Below are positions 20,348 through 32,003 of a stretch of 64,000 bases of DNA, in pieces. Within the stretch, counting starts at the first letter, position 1, and each line of letters starts with the position of its first letter. The notes under the pieces were generated by a model. It searched no databases. It was not told the DNA's origin and saw only the letters and a list, made by a program, of their open reading frames with translations. Origin of the DNA: Volvox africanus (taxonomy: Eukaryota > Chlorophyta > Chlorophyceae > Chlamydomonadales > Volvocaceae); NCBI GenBank assembly GCA_030268105.1, contig BSDZ01000016.1:3169501-3233500 (forward strand), in the 5' to 3' direction. Both the position numbers and the translations under genes were made by a program.

Positions 20348-21727
20348 CTAGTGGTCCTTACCCTTATTTTTCTCCGCCCCCAGCATTGGGCAGGAGTCAA
20401 CCCTATGTTGGTCGGAACCGCAACGGAGGCACATCCCATGTTGTTTACGGAAATGGAACTCCCGTCTAGTACATTTGAATGTGGTTAAATATTCCGCTAG
20501 GTTCTGCTTGGGCCCCTTCTTCTGCACGTGGCCCCCTTTTGGGGCCAAGTGCCTCCCCTGCTGTCCGCCGCCCCTCTTAGACTTACCGGCGCCCTTAACC
20601 TGCCGCGGCTGATCCTCGTGCCCGGTGATGCCTGGACGAACGGATGCAGCCCGCGGTTTTTTGGTCGGGGGCGCCGGGGTCTCCTCGTCAGGGTCGTCGC
20701 AGGCCATGTCCTGTACCGACAGCATGTTCATTTTGGGACGGGCCAGTTTGTCAGATTCCCGTCGGGCCAGTAACCTAAGTTCAGCTCCCAGGGAGAACTG
20801 AACCAAGTCTGTATATGACTTAAAGGTTTTACCCGACAGGTCAGTTGCACAGTCCCCACTAAGGTCGGATGAGAGGCCCTGCTGAAACCAAAACACACGC
20901 TCACTATCAGACAGGTCCGCAATGGGCGTGACAAGAGCCTCAAAGCGGCTCTGATAGGCAGAGACAGTTTCTCCAGGGCGCATGCGATATTTGCCAGCAT
21001 TTAATTTCAGGCGTGCCTCAGTGTCACGTGACTGGACCTGGGGTGCAAAACGGACAAGCAGTGCTTCTAGCAGTTCCTCAGATGTATAAGAATCCCTTGC
21101 GTTAGTCCATTGATCGTGCCATAATCTTGCCGCGCCTTCAAAGGCAGTGGCCAAGAAAAGACGGCGCGTAGAGTCCTGTTGACCCCCACGGGCTGTGGCA
21201 AAGTAGTTCCTAACATTACGGACAAAGGCCCGTGTTAGAGGCGCAGCAACTCGTCCTAAATCAGAAAGCTTAACATCCATAGGGATATTCAGCTTAGGCA
21301 CTGCGATCGCTATTTTTATCACCTCGTCCTCATGTCCAGTATGAGGAGGCCCAGGTGGCCTGGAAGAGGTGCCCGCAACAGCAGCACAAGTTGTTGCGGC
21401 AGCAGCGGGAGCCATCCCAGGAATATCCACGGCACCAGGTGTCAAATGGTTTGACACTACAGCAGGGCCATGAACATAAAAAGGGGATGGGGCATAAATA
21501 GGTGATGTAGGTGCCTCAGGGGATGCTGTGCCGCCTTGCCTGGGAATAGGTGAAGGCTGGTTCGGAAGGTCGATACCGCCTGCCACAGCAGCATTTGGTG
21601 GCTGTGTCAACCTAGAGAGCCATTCCCACCTATTCGCTTGGCTAGCATTAGCAGCAATCCGGCCAACAAACTGAAAGGTGTTGGCAGCAAGAGCCGAGAC
21701 AGCATTCGCTAAGTTCGAGGCTTGCAT
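20348..21727 (-). CDS. gag: Gag of gypsy B-1 (459 aa)
   Basis: Starts at ATG 21727. It has an N-terminal Pro-rich part, a retrotransposon Gag core at about residues 155-320 (FEGAARLWHDQW, YQSRFEALVTPIADL, FWFQQGL), a basic Lys/Gly/Gln-rich region, and a CX2CX4HX4C zinc knuckle (CLRCGSDQHRVDSC) close to the end. It builds the particle and binds RNA. The stop is TAG at 20350-20348. The same frame continues open into pol. Confidence 0.93.
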   Translation of the reverse strand: MQASNLANAVSALAANTFQFVGRIAANASQANRWEWLSRLTQPPNAAVAGGIDLPNQPSPIPRQGGTASPEAPTSPIYAPSPFYVHGPAVVSNHLTPGAVDIPGMAPAAAATTCAAVAGTSSRPPGPPHTGHEDEVIKIAIAVPKLNIPMDVKLSDLGRVAAPLTRAFVRNVRNYFATARGGQQDSTRRLFLATAFEGAARLWHDQWTNARDSYTSEELLEALLVRFAPQVQSRDTEARLKLNAGKYRMRPGETVSAYQSRFEALVTPIADLSDSERVFWFQQGLSSDLSGDCATDLSGKTFKSYTDLVQFSLGAELRLLARRESDKLARPKMNMLSVQDMACDDPDEETPAPPTKKPRAASVRPGITGHEDQPRQVKGAGKSKRGGGQQGRHLAPKGGHVQKKGPKQNLAEYLTTFKCTRREFHFRKQHGMCLRCGSDQHRVDSCPMLGAEKNKGKDH

Positions 21728-22517
21728 ATTGTATGCCTGAAAGCCTAACAGATCGAACTGCGAGTGACTGTTCTGGCGAAAGGCAAAGCAAAGGCAAGGA
21801 CCAGGGCCTACCCAACGCTTGGATGCCTTCGATGAACTTCAAAAATTTTGAAGTCCGCGCGTGAAGTTGATTTGCGATGGATCGGAGTGACTGGGCAGAG
21901 GTGCCGCTCCGAAGGGTCTGAGGTGTTGACACTGCAGAAGCACTCACGGCGGTTGGAACAAACACAATACCTTTCAAGTAATAGAGATATATATGTATTA
22001 GTGAAAGCCGAAGTGAATTCACGAAGTCGACTCCTTGTTGGATTCGATGCGAAGGTACTATCGAACCCGCAACTACAGGGATTCCTCAGCAAAACTGCAA
22101 TACAAGTTCTAGATAGAAAGCAGTGTTGCAGGAAGATATTACCTAACAGAGAAGGCAGAATTGTCTAGGTCGCGAGCCACGTTGACCGCGACTAACTTAG
22201 AGATTGACTTTAACAGAAAGCACAGCCAAACTCACAGAGAGCAGGTTCTAAGTGTCACTAGACTAATTTCGTGAATATTACAGACCGGTGGTAGCCGCAG
22301 CGAAAATGGCGGCGCCCAGCTCCTCAGGCAATGTCTCCATGTCCAGAGGGATGTCGGCAGGAGGAAGATCGTGGTCGATGTCCATTTATAAAAGGGCAGC
22401 TTGAGTGGCTTGAGCGCGTTGCGCGGTTAGAGTGGCTTGAGCAGTTACCACAGAAAGACTTGAGAAGGCTTGAACGATTTCAGCGGAAGACTTGACGAGA
22501 CGTCCCAGGGAGGAACG

Positions 22518-22529
22518 GTCTCGATACCA
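22518..22529 (-). other. Primer binding site of gypsy B-1
   Basis: The minus strand reads TGGTATCGAGAC three bases after the 5' LTR. TGGT matches the CCA end of a tRNA. All families here share this 12-mer, so they use the same primer. It resembles the initiator-Met type of plant elements (TGGTATCAGAGC), but the tRNA is not identified. Confidence 0.75.
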
Positions 22530-22532
22530 GCT

Positions 22533-22954
22533 TGTTGTATATGGTACCCACGAAGGGTGGTATCAAAAGATACCGGTTGTTGTGCCAGAGCCCGATTAAG
22601 TAGAGCCGCCGACTAGGTCGTACTTGAGAGACCATAAGGCCTCGAACCGGGCGTGACCTTCAGAAGTCACCACTACAACCGGAGATTCAGTGAACCAGGA
22701 ACCAGATGTTCCACCATTTACCATTCAGGCGGTAAATGGCCCATTCCATACAGGTTATGGAGTAACCGACAGGTTCGGATGTTTCAGGAAGTCGGTTAGT
22801 ATTGGTCGTCGACAGCCGAGACCAAATCCACAAATCGAATGCCAGATGGAAACATGAAACAGTTAATATGATATTAAATATATTATATTATAAAATAATA
22901 AACAGATAATTATTATATCTTAATGAATTACCGAAATGCATTAAGGATACAACA
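22533..22954 (-). repeat. 5' LTR of gypsy B-1
   Basis: 422 bp, partner of 15786-16207, followed by the target duplication CCCCG. It carries the element's promoter by position. Confidence 0.97.
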
Positions 22955-24660
22955 CCCCGTCAGCCTCCATATTAATACCCCCACCTTGTACCAGGGCCCG
23001 ATTTCGTGAAACGTTACACTGTAGAAAGTGTACCAGAGCTTCCTTGGGTATAAATACCTCCCCTCCTGGTGGGGGTGGTGGAGGCGGTGAGGGGGATGGT
23101 GGTGCTGGCGGCAGAAGAAAGACTGGAATGTTGCTGAAATCCGGAACGACGTCGACAGCTGTTGCATTTACGTAAACATAATCGAGATCGACACCACCAC
23201 CATAATTCGCATTGTTATCCACAATGCTGCAGTTCCACACCAGCAACGAAGACCCCTTGACTCCTGAGTTGAAGAGGCCTCCGCCCCGGGTGGCAGAGTT
23301 CACCTCAAACGTGCAGTCCAACAACACGGCAACTGCCATGCTCTTCGCCAATCGCACTGCCGCACCGCCACCCGCCATTCCAGCTCGATTGTTCGTGAAG
23401 TGTGTGCCCCCAAAAGCGCCTATGACCTTGCTAAAGTTACTGGCCCCTGTCAACATGACACCTCCACCTTGTACCACTGCAATATTGTCCGTTAGATTAC
23501 AATCCAAGATAACGGCAGTTGTCGTATTAACCTCCAGGAATGCGCCACCGCCATCTGCTGCGGTGTTTCGTGTGAACGCTGTGCGATGAAGAAACAGCCA
23601 AGGTCGCTGCAAAGGCTTGCTCATGTCCACATTTTGCAGAGCTTCCTTGGATACAGTGGAAAGTAAATTGGAGGCCTGTGGGTACCGTGGCAACGCAGTG
23701 TTGCTGCTGTCCTTGTTGTTGCTGCGATCATTATTGGAGATTGATGGATCTATCGGCGTGGTCAAGGAAGTCGGTAGATCATAGTCCATAAACGCCAGTC
23801 CGCCTCCACCCAACGTCGCACTATTGTTGTAGAAGGTGCTGTTGATAATCTTGGCAGCGCAGTGTGTAGCTAGCAAGCCGCCGCCTGAACCGCCTGTCGC
23901 CAAATTGCCTGCTAAGATTACTCCATCCAAAAGAATCCCACACGCCTGGCTGCCCCGGGGCCAGCAGGACAGGTCCTCAAAAGCATCGATTCCGGGTATC
24001 AGACCATTTTCTACGGCGTCGCACCTGTCATCGCCGTACATGATGTAGGATGATTGTGTCGCACTGAGTTTCGTCCAGTCACTGAGGAGAAGGTATGGCT
24101 CTGCTCGAATGGAGAGGGCCCCACCATTGCCCCTAAGAGGACTAACATCCTTGACGGAGAGGAACCGTTTCAAGTTGTCCCCCGCCATGTTCGTGGTGAA
24201 GGTGGAATTCTTGATGTTGATACGGGCGCCAAGAAGGACAGACGCAAGTCGCTGCTCATCGGCAATAAATGGCGTAATTGAAAGGAAGGACAGAGCTCCG
24301 CCGGCACCATATTGTGCCCGATTGTCATTCCTTGACGTGTCAGTGATGAAGGTATACATTACTTGACTCTGTTGGAGCTGTGTGCGGAGAGTGTCGTTAT
24401 GCAATGTCGTTGTTCGGTGTTCTAAACCGCCTTCTAAACCACCGTGAAATGGCCCCGCCTTCTTTCAGAGCGCTGTTTCCAGATATCTGGCTGCGTGAGA
24501 TGTTCAAATAGAAGGGCCCATTTGATTGAAGACGTACATTACTATCGCTTATACCATCATCTCCAAACACACGAGAATCGTCATCATCTGTGACATTAAG
24601 CTGGTTCGATGGGCACGCATTGGCAGGAGCAGGCCACAGTGAGCTGTTGCCAATAACATG
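22955..24660 (-). pseudogene. Pmp-like beta-helix surface protein gene, middle segment upstream of gypsy B-1
   Basis: Main frame 22955-24404 with repeats such as NNRAQYGAGGAL, GNGGALSI, NNSATLGGGGLAF, RNTAADGGGAFL, DNIAVVQGGGVML and DNNANYGGGVDL, and many N-x-S/T glycosylation sites. A linker PPAPPSPSPPPPPPP near 23040-23100 is the hydroxyproline-rich type common in green algal wall proteins. Upstream, 24421-24660 encodes another repeat (ISRSQISGNSALKEGGAI) in a frame one base off. A duplicated AAACC(G/A)CC(T/-) stretch lies at the switch, so this is either a frameshift or an intron edge. The segment is cut at 22955 by the B-1 insertion. Confidence 0.75.
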
Positions 24661-25899
24661 GTTATGATATGATATGACATCATATCACGTCATGTAATAC
24701 AATATACTATAATATAATATGATATAAAATGTAATATAATGATATAACATTATATAATAAAACATTATATAATACTTAATCACACAGCAACACAACATAA
24801 ATATCTTAATGATACATAATAATAATATTTCTTGTAATATATTACTGGTGCCAATTCCATTCAGATTTGGGATGGATACATCCGTATTGTTATTATTATG
24901 GTCACGCCACACATAGCCGAGCGTGTGTATGTTGTAGGAACCCGGGGGTTTAATGATACACCCCCGCTGGGCACGCGTATGGTCACAAGGGGGAACTTCG
25001 TAATGTTGGGGCTACTTGGGTTGGCTGGTTTGATTTATTTAGCAGATTCCCTGCTCTGTGCGGCCCCTATTCATGTGCCAGACCCGATTGGCCCACCTAC
25101 TGGCCTTTAGATGGATTTCTGAGCCAACCCGCACCTCATTGCCCCCCTTAGGGCGGAGCATTACACCGCTGATGAGTCCTGCCAGTGAGGGCGTACAGAG
25201 AGACGACTGAAGAGTGAAGAGAGCTACCCCTGCTGCTCATACTCTCACTGGTGCCCCCGCAGATCCTTCATCACCGCCGTTTTCGTTATGAACATGCCGT
25301 TGGTGTATGTAACACAGGGTGCACTAGCGCATCTTGCCGGGGTGTGAGTTCCCCCATTACAATCCCCACCGTCATGCAGGGAACGTCCTCGGGCGCCTCT
25401 TTTACAACCAGCCCTGATATCGAGCCGGTCATTGCTAATGCCTTCCCAAGAAGGCAATAGTTGTTGTCGGCTTCAAGGAAGTCAGGAAGGAGCGAGTCCC
25501 CTAATGTCTGTACCATGTTTTAGCCCAGATAGCAGGTCACGAATCAAGGTTTTTACAGGCGCGCGTACACACATATACATAATACTCTCTCGCTAGTGGC
25601 CAGAGTGCAGGTTGCATGAACTGCATAAGTTGGGAGTGCTCTTATGTTTCGATCCCCAAGCTCAATGTTTCGCACACTTCGCATGGCGCTGCACAACACC
25701 TCACCACGCGTGCAAATTGCAATCAAGCAGCACAGGCTAGATAAATATTCATAAGAATGGTAGTATATCTGTTCATCTGGGTGACAGTGTAAGAGGCTAA
25801 GGTTGGACTGCGGGCTGATTACGGCGGAAAATAATGGTTCTCAAAGGGAATGGTTGATTTATCAAACGCCGTTATCTCAGATTTAAGTTAATATGAAAC
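24661..25899. other. Gap region: AT-rich stretch and unassigned sequence
   Basis: 24665-24845 is very AT-rich (ATATGATAT, TAATATAAT) and fits an intron or AT-rich insertion in the beta-helix gene. A minus-strand stretch near 24850-24905 (NNNNTDVSIPNLNG) could be a small exon. From 24928 a sequence begins TGTTGTAGGAACCC, and a G5/C5 inverted repeat follows. It may be the start of a further LTR, but no end or duplication was found. 25245-25516 has overlapping short frames on both strands and no motif. No confident gene. Confidence 0.3.
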
Positions 25900-26349
25900 A
25901 CGGCAACAGATTAATGGTAATATGTTTATTGTTAATAATCATAATTGAACTAACTACCAGTTTAACCGTTTGTGACCAATTCAGAAACCCAATGCAAATC
26001 AGGATTACGGATTTGGCGGCAGCCACCAGCCGCCATTACTAACCACCCTCCCGAAATACCGAACCTGTCGGTAGTCCAACATCTGTATGGACTGGGCCTT
26101 TTACCGACTGAATGGTGAGAGGTGGAACACCTGGTTCAACCAACCAATCAGGAAGTTCCTAAATCACTTATTTTCCGGTTATCGGTGTGCCACAGCTTGA
26201 CCCGAAGTCAGTGACTTCTGAAGGTCACGCCCGATTCGAGGTCCTAAGGCATCCCAGGTACGACTTGGTCTGTGATGCTATATAATCGGGCACTGGTACT
26301 ACAACCGGTATCTTTTGGTACCACCCTTCATTGGGTTCCTTATACAACA
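25900..26349 (+). mobile_element. Degenerate solo LTR related to family B (plus orientation)
   Basis: From about 25985 to 26349 the sequence follows the family B LTR in the orientation of copy B-2. Shared blocks include CCGAACCTGTCGGT, GTGACTTCTGAAGGTCACGCCCG, CAACCGGTATCTTTTG and the end TATACAACA. It has many substitutions and small gaps, far more than between B-1 and B-2. The left end is blurred in AT-rich sequence. No internal region is adjacent, hence the solo LTR call. It is an older insertion in the interrupted gene. Confidence 0.7.
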
Positions 26350-26494
26350 AGTGCCATCCCCCCGCTTCATCCCCCCAGGCTTTTTGCTTGGGAGGCAGTG
26401 GGGATGGACGAGGCAGGGTTTTCTTGCTTTTAGGGAGGTAGTGGTTGCTCTCTTGCCCTCTCTGTCTGGCAGGTGGTGTGGTTGGCTGAGGCTC

Positions 26495-26690
26495 ATATAC
26501 AACACCCTGAAAGGACAAGCACTGGGGGCCCTGACCGGGCTGACCCACAGCGCAGGGGTGGTTATATACATATGTATGTACATAAATACATATGGTGGTT
26601 ATATACACATATACATATACATAGGCATAGGCATAGGCATATACATAGGAATAAACATCTAAACATATATGCATATATGTATATACAATC
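26495..26690 (-). repeat. Diverged LINE 3' end and ATA(C/G)-rich simple repeat
   Basis: 26500-26560 resembles the outer 3' UTR of L-2 (AAAGGACAAGCACTGGGGGCC against AAAGACGAGCACCGGGGGTCC, then GACCCACAGCGCAGGGG). It is followed by about 120 bp of ATACATATG and ATAGGCATAGGCAT repeats. Frames such as MYIHMYITT here are only the repeat translated. The order of unique part and repeat differs from L-2, so this is a rearranged or related element. Confidence 0.5.
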
Positions 26691-26803
26691 GGGTTTCATT
26701 ACCGTGGACGGTAGTCGCTGATGACGTATGCATCTGCCATATGAAGCAAGGTAGCAAGTACGGCAAGATGCCGATACCTATAAATAGAGCCTAGCAGAAT
26801 CAC

Positions 26804-29800
26804 CTCAAGACTCAAGAAGCCTCCTTGAGCGAACTTGACTGAGTTGTTGTACACCAGGGCATCACCTATCGAAAAGCTCTGGAACAGTGACCAGAGGGCT
26901 AGCGCTCCCCCAGTGTTATTCGCTCTGTTGTGGGAGATGCTGCTGTTAGAAAAGATGATCTGACCCACAGTGCCTGCGATAAACAGGGCGCCTCCAGATG
27001 TACGAGCTTGGTTGCCGTCCATGTGGCTGTTGTCACACAATTCGAATCTCTCAAGGCTTAAGAAGGGTTGTCCATTTTCCTCTGGAAAATGAACAGCTCC
27101 ACCGCTGCCACCCATGTTTTCACTCAACCCACTGTTATGGCACACCGTGAAGTTTACAAAGCCATTATCCGCGTAGACCGCACCCCCGAAGCCGTCACCA
27201 AAAGCCACTTCGTTGCCGCAGACACAGGAGCCGTTTGTGATTGTGAAGCTGGTGACTCTGGTCTTTCCGAAGTAGATTGCGCCATAATAGGACCCACTGT
27301 TCGGAGCGCTGGCTGAGTTGTTGCAAATGCAGCTCTCCTCGGAAACCTCCACCAGGTCAAGGACCATATACGACCCATCACCAATAGACAAGTCTGGTGA
27401 CAAACCGACCCCTATGGCAGCACCGCCCTGTGTAGCGAAATTCCGTGACATCTTGCTAACCCTTTTCACCACCAGCTTCTGCAGCCCGCCACCAATGAAG
27501 ACACCGCCGCCTCGCGCTGCCATGTGCGAAGCGATGTTGCCCGAGATGCTGCTCCAGTCCATGACGGTCACATTGGGGCAGTCCAGGGTAACCATGATGC
27601 CTCCGCCATCCGGTTTCTGTACATCTACATCTCCACCAGTGGCCGAGTTGTTGTCAATTCTGCTGCCTTCCATGACTTGGATACCACCTGGAATACCGCG
27701 TGCTACAAACACACCGCCCCCGGCACCCGCAGTGTTGTTGCTTATGGAGCTGTTTTGCCGAACAACAAGGGTGTCGAGATGGCCATCCACGCGCAAAGCC
27801 CCTCCGGAACCAGGACGTCTCGTCGCCGCCGTGCCAATAAGCATGTTATTGTCCATACTGCTGCCATTCAAAAGCACGAACTGCTTCAAGCTGACGTCTT
27901 GTAGGTAGAAAGCACCGCCACCTTTGGATTCCACAATAACATCCACATCTACCGTATTGTGGTCGACGTGGGAGTTATCCTCCACCGAAATGCTGTTCAC
28001 ATTAGCACCCCGAATACAAAAAGCGCCTCCATTTTCGAAGGCACGGTTCCCAGATACATTGCTGCCACGCAAGATGGAGATGCTCCTGATGCCCTTCTCA
28101 AAATAGAATGCTCCGCCAGAAAGGTCAGCTGAGTTGGCGGAGACACTGCTGGTGCCTTCAACCACCAGCGATTCAATTAAAGGCGCTATGTAGAATGCAC
28201 CACCAAAGGAGCCGGCAGTGTTGTTGTCAATTCTACTGGATTGTGTGACGTGCAGGAGGCCCAGAGAGGTGCGCACGTTGATAAAGACAGCGGCCCCGTG
28301 CCTCGCAGCCTTATTGTGTGTGAAGTTGCTGCCGGAAATGTTGAAGACGTCCTGAAAAATGCATGATGGTGGATAAAGGAGGTAGGCTCGTTCATCCGGT
28401 TGATTCGGGCGAAGTATTAATGGAGGTCGTGTGTATTTGTGTTCGTATGTATGTGTCACTCGCCAGGGTTGCAGGAGATATGTAATAGTACGGAACAAAA
28501 TTAGCTAGTCGTGTATCGTACATATATACGTACGCATGTAATCGTTGGGAATGGTATAAACTGGACAAACTGGCTGGATGCCTCATGATAGCGAAGAACG
28601 AGCAAAGTGCTGGGGTAAGCTGCCGGCACGACTGGTAGCTAGGGGGTTTCACTCAACGCATCCGTTTGTGATGATGTTTTCATGATTGCATGATGAATCC
28701 CTGCATTTGGGCATTTGAGCATTTGTGCATTTGTGCATTTGTGCATGCATGGGATTGTGTACTAGCTAGTTGAGTACATACAAGACTACTTAAAACACCT
28801 TGCACAAAGCCCTAGGCACTGATGAATCGCACAAACCGCAAAACCCGCGCTGAGCGCACAATAAGGAAAGACGGAAAGCTTTGAATCCCCCTTACCATAT
28901 GCAGCAGATTTCCGTCCCTTGTAACAAATGCCATTGCGGACCCGAAGCCGCCTTCAATGTCGTACATGGTCGTACCAAAGACTTCCACACTCGTCAGGTT
29001 GGTATCGACATTTTCAGCGTAGAAGACGACAGAGCCGAATCCGAATCCCTCCGATGCGTCATCTTCGATGCAGTCACCTTTTGTGATGCTGTTATTCATG
29101 AAGGTCGAGTTGCTGATTCGAAAGAAAGCCGCTTCAGAGAGAGCTTCGTTGCCACTGTCCACGTCCGTGCTGGTGAGACCGAACCAGAGGCACGCAAAGT
29201 CCGTGGCTCCTTTCACGTTGACGCAAGTTAGTTGGTCCACAATTGCGCCTCGCACTCCGCCAAAATAAAGAGCACCGACAGTGCGGCCCTCGCAGTCATC
29301 GTCAATTGAGAGGTTCTCGCCTTGGAGGTCCCGTACAGTCACGTTTACGAGTGTGACATACTTGCAGTTGGGGCAGCGAATTAGCGGATGGTACGATAGT
29401 GGTGCTGCTTGGATGACTGAGTCCCATAGCTCCAGGTGTTCAATTTGGTCGGTGAAGGTAATGCCCCAGTCCTTTTCATCCAATGATTCGACAAAGCATT
29501 CAGCGCCAACCATCAAAGGAAATGGTGGCGGTGTGACGCTGGGTGCGATAAGAGGCGGGGAGATTGGGGAGGTGGGGGACAATGGATCAAAGCTGTCGGT
29601 CAACCCTTCTGGCGTCAGCAGGGAGACTGTAGAGTGCGTTTCTCGCCATGCATCGCCACCAGCTCCTGTACCACTGGTATATGGCGGCGGGCTGCCGGCA
29701 TTGGACGTCGGACTACTTGGTGGGGATCCGCATTTGCCATCTGCAGGTGGTGCGTACTGCATTAACTGCTCGCCGAGACCGATGGTCACCCGCGTCTGTG

Positions 29801-30173
29801 AGTGGCCGGTGCTGTTGCACTGGATCCGGAAAAACGCGGGCATCCAGGCGCCTGTGTTGATTGAGGTGGTGCTCTTGGGCTCGCCGGTTAATGTGATGGA
29901 GCAGACCACCGTCGCGCCAGGTAAGATAGACGCCGCCGCGTACACAGAGGATGACCACTGGAGCACACCTGCAGCGTACGTAGAAGCTTACGAACACCCC
30001 AACTCAGCCAGCAGCAGAGGTTGAATGGTAGCCATTGCAAGGTCATCAGGCAAGAGTAAGATGTCTTGACAAATTTGGCAAGTCCAGCAAGAGTGCCACC
30101 TACCGGTACAAACACCAAGGAAACAAGTCCCCAAAAGACTGAAAAGTTTATATCTGAACCATTTTATCATCAT
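26804..30173 (-). CDS. Pmp-like beta-helix surface protein, 5' half of the gene (three exons)
   Basis: Exon 1, 30173-30104, starts ATGATG and encodes a signal-peptide-like leader (MMIKWFRYKLFSLLGTCFLGVCT). Intron 29969-30103 has donor GTAGGT and acceptor TGCAG, phase 1. Exon 2, 29968-28896, is a unique N-terminal domain with a Pro/Ser linker and the first helix turns. Intron 28352-28895 has donor GTAAGG and acceptor TTTTTCAG, phase 0. Exon 3, from 28351, is about 500 residues of beta-helix repeats (NNTAGSFGGAF, NRAFENGGAF, NNTAGAGGGVF, HNRANNTGGAL). A donor CTTGAG/GTGATT at 26803 would end it in phase 0. Both proven introns keep the frame. The product is secreted or cell-surface by inference. 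It probably continues into 24660-22955. Confidence 0.75.
28702..28748. repeat. 8-bp minisatellite in an intron of the beta-helix gene
   Basis: Five to six units of CATTTG(T/A/G)G, ending CATGCATG. It lies inside intron 28352-28895. Confidence 0.85.
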
Positions 30174-31545
30174 GATGTAAGGGAAAGCGATGGGAGTGAG
30201 GGCTCCGCGGCGCTGTAACTACCCTTCAGCAGCCAAATATATTAGCCATACAAAAAAGGAAAACCAAATCACAATATTAATCCTTACCATTTAAAAACAC
30301 GACGTACAAAAATGATTGAAGTTGCCGATCCTGTCTCCATCCCATAGTGCATGGATTGACCTAGAACTCGCCAAGATGAATAATGAGCTTTTGAGTAGAA
30401 AAGGTGGGTTTTGACTTACACTTAATCGGCACCCACTGATGAGACTGCCTTGCGGCGGCCGTTGAACGCCATAGTAAACAACGATTATTCCTGCAGGGAG
30501 CTGGCATCTGAAATCAGATTGTCAGAGACATAATTCATTTCGGGGTAACGGCTTTTCCATCATCTTCTCGCATAACCGAATAACTAACAAATTGCACCTG
30601 GCCACTTTTGGCAGACCTGTACGGCGGAGTAGAAATGTCATGTATGCAAGTTCATATGTACTATTGGATTCATGAAAGGCATGGTGTAGCTGGAAAAACT
30701 ATTTCAGTTTTTCATGTATGCAAGCAGGGGCACATGCGTTTCAGAGATTCAAACCACGGACACTACGGGCTCTTGTGTGGCGTGCCAGCGTTGTTGACAG
30801 GCAATCTAATGTAGTTTTATTTTGGAAACTTCTGGATCAACAGCCTTTCTTCTGTAATGTGTTACTTTGCCGCTGCAGGCAAAGCATTTTCCATACGGAA
30901 GGCTAATCAAAGTTGCCCGATAGTAAGGATACGCTCCATATTAAACCGTTTTGGGTTCACCTCGCTTAACAATGCTGCACATGGGTATGCTGTTAGCTTC
31001 TGCCCGCCAGCCAGCTGAGACAAAGGACAAAGATGACGGGTTCGCCCTTCAACTTGCTTCTTATAAAGAACCTGTTGGGTTTGGGAACTGAGATCATGTA
31101 ATGCATAAGGAAGCCTCCAACACAATTACCCCTGAACCGAGCACAAGCAAACAATTGATGGGATATTTTCAAGTTTCATGTTGTCATTTATTTTTATTTA
31201 TTTATTTTGTTTTTTAATTTTTGCATGCATAGCCACGTTCAGGGCGATAAGCCCCCATGTCAGCTTACTTTAAGGAAAAGAAAAGACGAAGGATGCGATT
31301 TACCAATTAATGGCCTTATTTCTCTTACTGACGGGGATGGTCGTACACCGATCGATGCATTATTACTAAGCTCCCTCAACTCGGACTTGTTTGTGGCATC
31401 AGTGCCCAAACTAACACCTCCAATGTTAAACCATGTATAATGCTATAATGCTGGCGTCAATAAGTGCGTCACGTTCCCGCCTGCTAAGGGTGCCGACCTT
31501 TTGCCACATTATGTTCTACTTGCGTACGACCACATAGCACAGCTA
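30174..31545. other. No gene recognised; upstream region of the beta-helix gene
   Basis: Only short unconvincing frames on both strands, none with a motif. The first 150 bp should hold the promoter of the minus-strand gene starting at 30173, but no clear TATA element stands out. 31185-31225 is T-rich (TTTATTTATTTA). Confidence 0.4.
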
Positions 31546-31852
31546 CAATGCACAGGCCGTCGGTGAGCGACTTCAATTTGTCATGCTCCCGACAAGTGCC
31601 TTCACTACTGCGCTACGTCAGCAATCGTCAGCTTTCGATCCCTTCCACACCTAGGATCATATCAGCCATATCAATGCCATCGCGATCCCGTCTTTATGCT
31701 CCTCTGTGCTTGTCTAAACCTTCCACATCCCCAGTAATGTTGGAGACGCAGCTCTCACGCACCAGCAGCGCCTGGCGTCTTACGGATCTGCTTCGCGGGG
31801 CTTCGCTGACCGGCAGCATTCTGAGCCATCGTGCATCCGTTCGGTTCTTGAG

Positions 31853-31913
31853 CACCCCGACACCCCGACACCCCGATACTTCGATACCCCGACACCCCGA
31901 CATCCCGACACCG
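31853..31913. repeat. 8-bp minisatellite (ACCCCGAC)n
   Basis: About seven units with variants ATACTTCG and ATCCCGAC. It translates as Pro/His-rich repeats (TPRHPDTS) in the plus frame that ends at 31934, which therefore is not evidence for a gene. Confidence 0.85.
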
Positions 31914-32003
31914 ACTGGAGATTTACTTCCATGACGGCAACCTTCGCGCTCACCGACTCGATCTCAACGACCGCCGACCCCATCTCCAATAGCGGTCAAC
32001 CAA

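Larger units (their letters stand above)
15786..22954 (-). mobile_element. Ty3/gypsy chromovirus family B, copy B-1, full length (7169 bp)
   Basis: Flanked by the 5-bp duplication CCCCG (15781-15785 and 22955-22959). It has two 422-bp LTRs in which I saw no difference by eye, a primer binding site beside the 5' LTR, a polypurine tract beside the 3' LTR, and open gag and pol. It lies in the coding sequence of the beta-helix gene in the same orientation as that gene. LTR identity indicates a recent insertion. A Gly to Arg change in the reverse transcriptase may have disabled this copy. Confidence 0.97.

Noticed and set aside
24928..25240. TGTTGTAGGAACCC sequence as a complete LTR of a further family
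   Set aside because: No matching CAACA end, partner or target duplication could be found, so it is left as unassigned.
26225..26721. Frames rich in Tyr/Ile/His such as MYIHMYITT
   Set aside because: Translations of ATACAT-type simple repeats.
14462..30173. Chlamydia-type Pmp autotransporter (bacterial sequence)
   Set aside because: The repeats resemble Pmp, but the locus has spliceosomal introns, a PPSP linker and no beta-barrel domain, so it is a eukaryotic relative.
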